Below the pieces are notes generated by a model that saw nothing but the letters and a program-made list of their open reading frames with translations, was not told the origin of the DNA and did no database searches. 57,420 nt of DNA from a virus: positions 1-57,420 of IMG/VR virus record IMGVR_UViG_3300045049_000062. The stretch is one strand, 5' to 3'. This document shows positions 30,824 to 37,801 of the stretch, piece by piece; positions within the stretch are counted from its first letter, which is position 1; every line of letters begins with the position of its first letter. A program made the translations under genes and the position numbers.

Positions 30824-31284
30824 GTGAACTTTGGGATCGTCGTTTCCTTGAATTGGCAGAACACATTGCATCGTGGTCTAAAGATCCATCGACTAAGGTT
30901 GGTGCTGTCTTGGTAGATGCAGACAAGATCGTGACAGGCATGGGATACAATGGTTTCCCACGTGGAGTGGTTGACTCGGACGATCGTCTCCAACATCGAC
31001 CAACGAAGTACGCGATGGTCGTACACGCAGAAGTCAACGCCATCTTGATGGCGGGGTCACGCGCAAAGGGTTGCACATTGTATGTCTGGTGGCCTACGTT
31101 TCCTATTCCTTGTAATGAATGCTGCAAGGTGGTGATTCAAGCGGGTGTCAAGGAAGTCGTAGGCATTGAACCGAACCCTGAATATGCAAGTCGCGCTGAA
31201 CAATGGCAGAAATCGATTGAAATCTCACAAGCAATGTGCAACGAATCTGGGGTCAAGTATAGAACGATTCCACAATGGAAGTGA
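30820..31284 (+). CDS. Deoxycytidylate (dCMP) deaminase
   Basis: 154 residues. Zinc-deaminase signatures: HAEVNAI (69-75, zinc His69 and catalytic Glu71) and PCNECC (97-102, zinc Cys98 and Cys101). The N-terminal WDRRFLELAEHIASWSKDPSTKVGAV and NGFPRGV match dCMP deaminases. It converts dCMP to dUMP, the substrate of the thymidylate synthase or hydroxymethylase at 7124-8419, so it links nucleotide supply to possible thymine modification. Confidence 0.9.
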   Translation: MSELWDRRFLELAEHIASWSKDPSTKVGAVLVDADKIVTGMGYNGFPRGVVDSDDRLQHRPTKYAMVVHAEVNAILMAGSRAKGCTLYVWWPTFPIPCNECCKVVIQAGVKEVVGIEPNPEYASRAEQWQKSIEISQAMCNESGVKYRTIPQWK

Positions 31285-31300
31285 CATGTAAAGTGAGTAC

Positions 31301-32845
31301 ATGAGCAGAGATCTAGTTCCAGTCAAAGTATATCTTAAAGACGGTATCTACGTCCCTATGAAGTTTGTCGAAGACATTCATATGGAAAAGGTAGAGCGTA
31401 GATATGAGCGGCACATCTATCTCAAGGAGCAAGTGTGTGAGAAATGTGAATACTTTGGAGAACGCCCTTCAGACATTTGTGAGGGTTGTCCCAACTACAA
31501 AGGGTTATATCGCCTACACAAAACCGTCGAGTTCAAGGGTAAGGAGTGCCTTCGGCTCCCTTACGGGGACCGTGCTGGTATCAAGAAGATCTTCGGAGAT
31601 GATCTTAAGATTAAGGATCTCACCCCAGAGATCCCAATGCGGAAGCCTTTCAAACTCACAGTCAAACTCAAGGCCGATCAAATTCCCGCGGTCGAGAAGA
31701 TGCTCAAGGTACGAAGTGGGGTACTCAAATCACCACCTCGCTCCGGAAAGACTGTTATGGCTGCCGCAGTCATCGCGAAAATGGGGCTCAAAACCATCGT
31801 CCTTGCTTCGCAACAGGATTGGCTTGACAACTTCTTAGAGACATTCATCGGTTCAGACACTCAGGACGCGATGACTAATGCCAGTCCAAAGCGTGTGGGG
31901 ATGGCAAAGAAGCTGGAAGACTTTGAGCGTTATGATGTGGCCCTTGCCACGTATCAGACATTTCTTAGTCCAAGGGGCAAGAAGCTGTTGAAAAAGATCA
32001 GCAGCATGTTTAGCGTGCTGGTGTTGGACGAAGTGCAGTTTTCGGCAGCGTTAGAATTCAGCCGGGTCCTAGGTACGTTCAACGCGCGATACAAGTTTGG
32101 TCTATCAGGTACACCAGAACGTAAGGACACTCTGGAATGGGTGACCTACAAACTGATGGGCAACATTTTCTACGAGAACAAGGTCAAACGACTACGCCCC
32201 CGTATCGAAGTCGTACATCCGCCATTTGTTGGGAAATTGCCGCAGTCATGGGTATATGCAATCAACAAACTTGAAAAACATCCGGAACGATTGAAGTTCA
32301 TTGCTCAAGAAGCAGTGAAGGACATCAAGGCTGGTCATACTGTGCTGATTCCAATGCAACGCATTCCTGTGATCAAAGCGCTCACACAAGCCATCAATAT
32401 GTTGATGGATAAGAATGTCGCAGCAGCATTCCATGGAGGGACGCCAAAATCACAACGTGTAAAAGGCAATCGCAAAGAACTCATTGACAAAATGCGTCGC
32501 GGGAAACTTCGATGCTTTGTCGGGCAGACGAGACTGTTGTCTACTGGCATTAACATCCCCCGTGCCTCAATGTTGTATCAGTGTAGTCCTTCAAGCAATT
32601 TGCCTAAGGCAGATCAACGCTTCTCTCGTGTGTTGACTCCAGACGATAGTAAACCAGTTCCAGTATTCAAGTATTTCGCTGACGACATCGACATGGTTCG
32701 GAATTGTATGCGGGCAGAGCATTTTGGCTGCGTCTGGCCAACGTTCAGGCCTATGATGGATCCTAAAACAAAGGTGAGACTTGATGACTACTTCAAAAAC
32801 AGAAAGAGCCGCGGTCCAGCCGAATACGCAGGCGGTTACATCTAG
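31301..32845 (+). CDS. Superfamily 2 DNA helicase (UvsW-like)
   Basis: 514 residues. An N-terminal zinc finger (C46, C49, C60, C63) is followed by helicase motifs: KLKADQIPAVEKML (Q-like), SPPRSGKT (144-151, Walker A), VLDEVQF (241-247, a DEVQ box), GLSGTPERKD (267-276, motif III) and motif VI-like QRFSRVL. The arrangement resembles UvsW/RecG-like annealing helicases that remodel recombination intermediates. The zinc finger before the helicase core is a distinguishing feature. Confidence 0.82.
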   Translation: MSRDLVPVKVYLKDGIYVPMKFVEDIHMEKVERRYERHIYLKEQVCEKCEYFGERPSDICEGCPNYKGLYRLHKTVEFKGKECLRLPYGDRAGIKKIFGDDLKIKDLTPEIPMRKPFKLTVKLKADQIPAVEKMLKVRSGVLKSPPRSGKTVMAAAVIAKMGLKTIVLASQQDWLDNFLETFIGSDTQDAMTNASPKRVGMAKKLEDFERYDVALATYQTFLSPRGKKLLKKISSMFSVLVLDEVQFSAALEFSRVLGTFNARYKFGLSGTPERKDTLEWVTYKLMGNIFYENKVKRLRPRIEVVHPPFVGKLPQSWVYAINKLEKHPERLKFIAQEAVKDIKAGHTVLIPMQRIPVIKALTQAINMLMDKNVAAAFHGGTPKSQRVKGNRKELIDKMRRGKLRCFVGQTRLLSTGINIPRASMLYQCSPSSNLPKADQRFSRVLTPDDSKPVPVFKYFADDIDMVRNCMRAEHFGCVWPTFRPMMDPKTKVRLDDYFKNRKSRGPAEYAGGYI

Positions 32846-33488
32846 GCGTCTAGATGAAATAGAGCTTAAACGACAGACCATCTACGAGCTGGTAAGTAGA
32901 CTTCGGACCAGAGCACAGATCAGAAGGCAAATTCCTGTGCGTAAATCTGTTCAAGAAGGCAAACCAGATAGACTAGCGGATCTTCTCGACGAAGCTGCTA
33001 CGATGCTCTTAAGCCTAGCACCATTCTCAGAGACTGGAAAACAAGTTGGAGACATTCCGAATGGAACGTTCTTCCAACGATGGGGAATGGAAGGAACATG
33101 GCTTAAGCGCAGGGATAGCGATCGTTGCGGATACATATGGTGTCACAAAGTCGACAATGAAGCAACAACTGAATTGTTGCATTGCCAAGAGGCCGTTAAG
33201 CCCGTTGGGAGACCGTTGACCGCTCACCATTGCCAGAATGGAACAGTCGATGTATGTCTTGCAGCGAACTTCTCTAGACTAGGAACTGTATGTCCTCACG
33301 GCAGTTGCGACATCGACGATTCGGTCCGGTGTGAACACCTAAAGAACTATGAACAAGACAACGAAAGTCAAATTGGACGAGGAGCTGAAGCCTCTACTTC
33401 GGTCGATGGGAATGAACTGGATGGCACAGAAGCAGCATCCATTCGACTTCCAACCAGCGACACTAAAGGTGACACTGGATGGTCTTAA
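32784..33488 (+). CDS. Hypothetical protein with Cys/His-rich region
   Basis: 234 residues from the ATG at 32784 (TTG at 32781 is an alternative). It starts inside the helicase gene and ends 140 bases inside the next gene, an unusually long overlap. The middle contains a Cys/His cluster (LLHCQEAV, AHHCQ, VCLAANF, VCPHGSC, RCEHLKN) that could bind zinc. The last 45 residues are low-complexity and may be a shadow of the following gene's frame, which raises the possibility of a sequencing frameshift or programmed slip near 33340. Confidence 0.5.
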   Translation: MTTSKTERAAVQPNTQAVTSRRLDEIELKRQTIYELVSRLRTRAQIRRQIPVRKSVQEGKPDRLADLLDEAATMLLSLAPFSETGKQVGDIPNGTFFQRWGMEGTWLKRRDSDRCGYIWCHKVDNEATTELLHCQEAVKPVGRPLTAHHCQNGTVDVCLAANFSRLGTVCPHGSCDIDDSVRCEHLKNYEQDNESQIGRGAEASTSVDGNELDGTEAASIRLPTSDTKGDTGWS

Positions 33489-33927
33489 ACCTAAGATCTT
33501 TCAAAAGGCTGCACAGATTGAGATGATGGACAAATTCCTGGATCATCCGCATGTTCCTGGAACGTTCGGTGTCATGTCCCACCCTACTGATGGGAAGGCA
33601 GTTCTGCTTGCAGCGTGGATGATGGAGCAAGCATATAGACAAGGATTAACGATGATGAAGTGGTACGATGTCACAGGCGGATTCGATTGTCCTCTGCTGC
33701 AAGAACGTGCCAACATCAGTCTGCTAGTGTTGAACAATGTCGGACCGGACAGCAGCCAAACTAAGAAGGAGAAGCTACGCGATCTACTCGTCAGCTATGC
33801 CGATATTGCGAAGATTGTGGTAGTCAACGGATGCGATCCATATACGTTCTTCACCGAGCACATGCGTATGCCATTGTCTGGCATCTGCTACATCACCAAT
33901 AAGATCGTGAAAGCGGTAGAGGTATGA
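33349..33927 (+). CDS. Hypothetical protein
   Basis: 192 residues from the ATG at 33349; ATGs at 33406, 33412 and 33421 would reduce the overlap with the previous frame. Alpha/beta with segments like AVLLAAWMMEQAYRQG, NISLLVLNNVGPDS, AKIVVVNGCDPYTFF, which look like a Rossmann- or AAA-like sheet but without a Walker A. It might be a helicase-loader relative that has lost the P-loop; this is speculative. Confidence 0.6.
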   Translation: MNKTTKVKLDEELKPLLRSMGMNWMAQKQHPFDFQPATLKVTLDGLKPKIFQKAAQIEMMDKFLDHPHVPGTFGVMSHPTDGKAVLLAAWMMEQAYRQGLTMMKWYDVTGGFDCPLLQERANISLLVLNNVGPDSSQTKKEKLRDLLVSYADIAKIVVVNGCDPYTFFTEHMRMPLSGICYITNKIVKAVEV

Positions 33928-34322
33928 GTGTAGTCTACATAGACACAAACTGCAGAAGCGGTCCCTATCCAGTACCAGTCGGACTTTGCTTGACCAAGGA
34001 AGATTGGGATGCTGAGATGAAAGAGTGGATGATGACCCACGAGTGGGACTTGTGTGATTGCACACGCACAGTTACCAATGCCATGGGGAACGGTCTGCGC
34101 TGTATCATCTGTCTACCGACTCTATGTGTTAAGAACAATCTACAAGAGCAAATTGAAGTGATTGCTCATGAAGCTACACATGCATGGCAAGCTATTCGTG
34201 ACGTCATTAAAGAGGAGTTTCCAGCACCAGAACAGGAAGCGTATGCCATAAGTTGGATCACTGGATGGATTTTCAGTCAAGTATTCGGTGAACAAGTGCG
34301 AATAGAAGTGAGAACACAATAA
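33924..34322 (+). CDS. Putative zinc metallopeptidase (HEATH)
   Basis: 132 residues. VIAHEATHAWQAI gives an HExxH motif (H82, E83, H86), followed by PAPEQEAYAISWI, where an acidic residue 17-20 positions later could be the third ligand. This compact form occurs in phage proteins of unknown target. Four Cys in the middle (CDC, CIIC) may add a metal site. ATGA overlap upstream and TAATG downstream. Activity is inferred from motif only. Confidence 0.62.
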   Translation: MSVVYIDTNCRSGPYPVPVGLCLTKEDWDAEMKEWMMTHEWDLCDCTRTVTNAMGNGLRCIICLPTLCVKNNLQEQIEVIAHEATHAWQAIRDVIKEEFPAPEQEAYAISWITGWIFSQVFGEQVRIEVRTQ

Positions 34323-34528
34323 TGTCTTGTCCAAATTGTAGTTGCCAACATTGTAAGTTAGAGCGTGAAGCGGATCGGACAGAACGTTATAGACAATGGG
34401 ATCTTCTTCCAAAGTGTGAGGCATGTAATGGAACAGGTCAAGTAGAAGATGTCTGTGGTCACTATGTTGCTATTGTAAAATGTTGCTATTGTTCAGGAAC
34501 TGGCAAACAAGGGATGGGAAGACGGTAA
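34322..34528 (+). CDS. Small zinc-finger protein (DnaJ Cys-rich-like)
   Basis: 68 residues with CPNCSCQHC, then CEACNGTGQVEDVCG and CCYCSGTGK. Two CxxCxGTG repeats resemble the DnaJ cysteine-rich domain. TAATG overlap with the metallopeptidase gene. Similar in style to the protein at 30436-30645. Confidence 0.62.
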   Translation: MSCPNCSCQHCKLEREADRTERYRQWDLLPKCEACNGTGQVEDVCGHYVAIVKCCYCSGTGKQGMGRR

Positions 34529-34911
34529 TGGAATGGTTTAGACACACATACTATAGACTACTGCTATGGTGGAGAGACCCTGATGTAGATGTGATAGCAG
34601 ACTATGAGACGCTGATCCGATTGGCACGTAGGTGTGCTTACGATTTCAAACATGCGTCTGACTACATTCCAACAGAAGAACGTCCTAAGATCAATTGGCT
34701 TTCAGGAATAAACTGGGGACAACGTGCTACCATGTGGACTGATCTATTTGCCAAAGGAAATCCAGGAAAGGATTATCGACAAGATTTAGTTCGTGACCTA
34801 GATATGGCAACGATGGCAGTGGAGTCTATGATGGAGGTAATGAAAGAGAATGGCCTTGAAGATAAGATTCCAGCGCACATTGTTGACCGTTATACCAAGA
34901 TGCCATTCTAA
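34528..34911 (+). CDS. Hypothetical protein
   Basis: 127 residues from the ATG at 34528 (overlaps the previous stop as TAATG). Helical, with an N-terminal WFRHTYYRLLLWW amphipathic segment that could contact membrane. No family recognised. Confidence 0.6.
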   Translation: MEWFRHTYYRLLLWWRDPDVDVIADYETLIRLARRCAYDFKHASDYIPTEERPKINWLSGINWGQRATMWTDLFAKGNPGKDYRQDLVRDLDMATMAVESMMEVMKENGLEDKIPAHIVDRYTKMPF

Positions 34912-34946
34912 CTGTGTAAATGGATAACAATTACTAGGAGCATCGC

Positions 34947-35126
34947 ATGCAAGACAATGTAGACTGGCAACGGCTAAAGGAAATCAGGGAACGATGCACC
35001 GAACTTGAACGCGAGGGTAAGGCCGAAGAACAGGAACACAGAGATCTTGTGGAAGAATACTGTAGAGTATTACACGCTTCACCAATTACAGAAGACGACA
35101 TTAAGTGGGCGCAGGGTAAAGAATGA
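34947..35126 (+). CDS. Small hypothetical protein preceding the replicative helicase
   Basis: 59 residues (begins MQDNVDWQRLKEIR) with AGGAG at 34936-34940, six bases before the ATG. Helical and charged. Its stop overlaps the DnaB-like helicase ATG (ATGA), so it is translationally coupled to it and may be a helicase accessory factor. The gap before it (34912-34946) contains TGTGTAAA. Confidence 0.65.
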   Translation: MQDNVDWQRLKEIRERCTELEREGKAEEQEHRDLVEEYCRVLHASPITEDDIKWAQGKE

Positions 35127-36532
35127 GGTTAATCAGTCCACGTACAGAACTAGCTGTACTGAAGGCCGGAACACATCGAAATCCATCAATAAGCGGAACA
35201 GTTCTTAGTGGTATTGACGAATCGTACTTCTATCAAGAAAGTAGCATAGAGACTTTCCACCGGATCCAAAAACATCTAAAGAAAAACGGTGAAGTACCTT
35301 CGTGGCGTGATCTGTGCGAAGACCCGAAGCTCAGTGAAGAAGTACGTGCACGTCTCAAGAAGTACGCCAAGAGCGATATCGAGCCAATCAAAAGCCGCAA
35401 AGAGGCTCTATCGGCGGTTAGGCGTCTAAACGAATATAGACAATTACGAGGACTTGCAACTCTATCAGAGTCGATCCACAAGAAACTGCGCAAGGAGAAA
35501 GTAAGTGTCGAAGACCTACTGGATCAGACAGGGGAAGATCTGGTTAGTTTGCGCAGCAAGCGTTCTGATGACGCTGTTGTTGTTCGTTTTGGTGTTGGGA
35601 ATAACGCCGATGCTGTCGTCAAGCGACTGCTAGACAAGTCCACTGCGGAATATTTGCCTACTGGATTCGATGAGTTCGATTCCAAGAACGGAGGCATCTC
35701 ACCCGGTAACCTTTTCACAATCGGTGGAAGTTCCGGCGGCGGTAAATCGACGCTAGCTTCTCAGCTTGGCATCAATTGGTCAGAAATGGGTGAGCACGTA
35801 TGCATGGTGCCGCTCGAGATGACCGAGGATGAGATGACTGCGCGCGCAATGGCGAATGCAGCGGAACTAGATGTACGCAAGATCTTGTTCCGAAAACTAA
35901 GTACCGACGAGGAAAAGAAATACAAGAAGGCGTATCGTAAGTTTGTGATGCGTCGTAAGGAGAAGGAAGGTAGCCTCACCTTCTGGAAACCTAAAGCCGA
36001 CATGACGATCGAAGAGATTCTAGCGTGTACGTACACAATGAATCCCAGTGTAATCGTCATTGACTATATCTCATTGCTAAAGGGCGTTGATGGTGATGAT
36101 CAATGGCAGAAGCTCGGTGCTGTGGCTCGCTACTGCAAGGTCTATGCAGAAACCCACAACATAATCATCGTACTACTCTGTCAAGTATCAGAAGAAGGAA
36201 AGATTCGGTATGCACAGGCCATCAAGGAACATTCGAACTATTGCTGGACCTTTGTGTCGACAAAGGAAACTCGGGAAGCAGGCATCATGTGCATCTCGCA
36301 GATCAAAGCACGTAACGGTGAACTGTTCGACTTCAACCTCAAGACCAACATGGCACACATGAGGGTTCGTAGCATGACCTCAGAAGAGCGGGATGCGCAG
36401 TCGAGTAAGAGTGTGACAACCAGCAAGAAAGGAAAGAATGGTGGAAAAACTGGAGGATCTGTTAGAGAATCTGATAGACATGGAAATCCAAAGTATCTCA
36501 AGGACATTACAGACGATGATGACGACGACTGA
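35123..36532 (+). CDS. DnaB-like replicative DNA helicase
   Basis: 469 residues. RecA-fold motifs: GGSSGGGKST (201-210, Walker A), MVPLEMTEDEMTAR (DnaB motif 2 style), PSVIVIDYISLL (308-319, Walker B), and IIIVLLCQVS for motif 3. The N-terminal 180 residues are helical, and the C-terminal tail is Ser/Lys/Gly-rich and ends in a run of Asp. It unwinds the replication fork and works with the primase at 17381-18436, which lacks a helicase-binding domain visible by length. ATGA overlap with the small gene upstream. Confidence 0.86.
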   Translation: MRLISPRTELAVLKAGTHRNPSISGTVLSGIDESYFYQESSIETFHRIQKHLKKNGEVPSWRDLCEDPKLSEEVRARLKKYAKSDIEPIKSRKEALSAVRRLNEYRQLRGLATLSESIHKKLRKEKVSVEDLLDQTGEDLVSLRSKRSDDAVVVRFGVGNNADAVVKRLLDKSTAEYLPTGFDEFDSKNGGISPGNLFTIGGSSGGGKSTLASQLGINWSEMGEHVCMVPLEMTEDEMTARAMANAAELDVRKILFRKLSTDEEKKYKKAYRKFVMRRKEKEGSLTFWKPKADMTIEEILACTYTMNPSVIVIDYISLLKGVDGDDQWQKLGAVARYCKVYAETHNIIIVLLCQVSEEGKIRYAQAIKEHSNYCWTFVSTKETREAGIMCISQIKARNGELFDFNLKTNMAHMRVRSMTSEERDAQSSKSVTTSKKGKNGGKTGGSVRESDRHGNPKYLKDITDDDDDD

Positions 36533-37130
36533 CGATGGATCGGAACCAAGTCCAGAATATGTTGATCAGGATCGAAAGAATTTATCGGTCAATCACGATG
36601 AAGCACGTGAGCTTGCGCAGATCAAACACAGCGAATCCAATCTGGCCAGATGCTATCTCGACATAGAGAAACGCAAGGATGCGGCATATGAGGAACGCAA
36701 TCGTCTCGTGGCTTTGCTTGCTAGAATGTTCCCATCAGGTTTAGCAAAGACAGCAATCGAAGGATGGTCTGAAGACTGGCACAACTGTGTGTACATCAAT
36801 ACTCCAGCCGGTCAATTGAGCTGGCACATTCATGATAGTCAGATGTATCTGTTTGAAGGCCTTCCTCCGTATACCGGACAATGGGACGGTCATACGACAG
36901 AAGAGAAGTACGATCGTATTGAGAAACTGGTTGGGGATATAGCACAAGGTGTTTTCAGTCCCCTGTCAGTAGTGTTCACGACTGTATACGGCAAGAACAT
37001 GTATTGCCCACAGCACGGGACATGCCCAGTTCCTGATACGTGCGCATTCAAAAGAACATGCGACCCGATGATGATCAATCATAAGGTAACAACGACAGTT
37101 TTCTTGAACCCTAGAGGTCCAGTCAAGTAG
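36516..37130 (+). CDS. Hypothetical protein, WDGHTT-type
   Basis: 204 residues from the ATG at 36516 or 36519, just inside the helicase's Asp-rich end. It has an alpha-helical first half and a central block GWSEDWHNCVYINTPAGQL, HDSQMYLF, then QWDGHTTEEKYDRIEKL. The WDGHTT..EKY..I pattern recurs in phage proteins of unknown function. The C-terminal Cys cluster (MYCPQHGTCPVPDTC) may bind metal. No function assigned. Confidence 0.65.
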   Translation: MMTTTDDGSEPSPEYVDQDRKNLSVNHDEARELAQIKHSESNLARCYLDIEKRKDAAYEERNRLVALLARMFPSGLAKTAIEGWSEDWHNCVYINTPAGQLSWHIHDSQMYLFEGLPPYTGQWDGHTTEEKYDRIEKLVGDIAQGVFSPLSVVFTTVYGKNMYCPQHGTCPVPDTCAFKRTCDPMMINHKVTTTVFLNPRGPVK

Positions 37131-37136
37131 TCTAAG

Positions 37137-37778
37137 ATGTTGGATAGTAAAAGGAATCTAAGTCCTATATGGGCCTCAGTTCAATTAGATGATATAGGTG
37201 CAGGGTATAAAAAGGCTACAAAATCAATAGCCAAACAAGCTTCACTTCCAAAGGGAAAGACTAAAGCTGATAGGAAGATACATTCTATCTATAGACGTCT
37301 CCATATATTGGAAAGTGAGGATGAACGCAGAGGGCGTGAACGACATAAATTTCTAAATGGAAACAGTCGTTTCATTTTCTATGTTCTCAAGCCTCCTGTT
37401 CTAATTAAGAAGCCAAAACGAAAAGATGTAATAGAAAGACAGGCGATCAACGCTAAGACCAGAATTGCTCCTGCAACACGAGCGAAATTCGCGTCAACAC
37501 TAGGTCTAAACATTGATCGCACAACGAAGTTCTTTGTCGAAGAGATATTGCCCCGCACTGAATCGTTGTTCACGGCCACAGCCAATATAGACGAAATCGT
37601 GCAGCAAATAACTGACGATGGAGCCAAACTTCCTATGGAATTTATCCGTCGTAAAATGACGGAGGCTGTGCATCTGCGTATTGTCAGATTCATAGGACAG
37701 CAATTCAACTTGACAAAAGAGGAACAGAAACTACTCTTAGCTGAGTGGATAGCTAAAACGAAACCTCCGCTATTTTGA
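37137..37778 (+). CDS. Hypothetical protein, possible terminase small subunit
   Basis: 213 residues, very basic in the first half (KGKTKADRKIHSIYRRLH, PKRKDVIERQAINAKTR) and helical in the second half. Its position directly upstream of the large terminase is where a small, DNA-binding terminase subunit would be expected. No motif confirms this. Confidence 0.5.
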   Translation: MLDSKRNLSPIWASVQLDDIGAGYKKATKSIAKQASLPKGKTKADRKIHSIYRRLHILESEDERRGRERHKFLNGNSRFIFYVLKPPVLIKKPKRKDVIERQAINAKTRIAPATRAKFASTLGLNIDRTTKFFVEEILPRTESLFTATANIDEIVQQITDDGAKLPMEFIRRKMTEAVHLRIVRFIGQQFNLTKEEQKLLLAEWIAKTKPPLF

Positions 37779-37801
37779 TGTACGTATTAAGGAACATCAA
37801 T

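Noticed and set aside
35005-35208. 67-residue frame overlapping the small gene before the DnaB-like helicase
   Set aside because: The frame at 34947-35126 has an AGGAG site and an ATGA overlap with the helicase; this alternative has neither.
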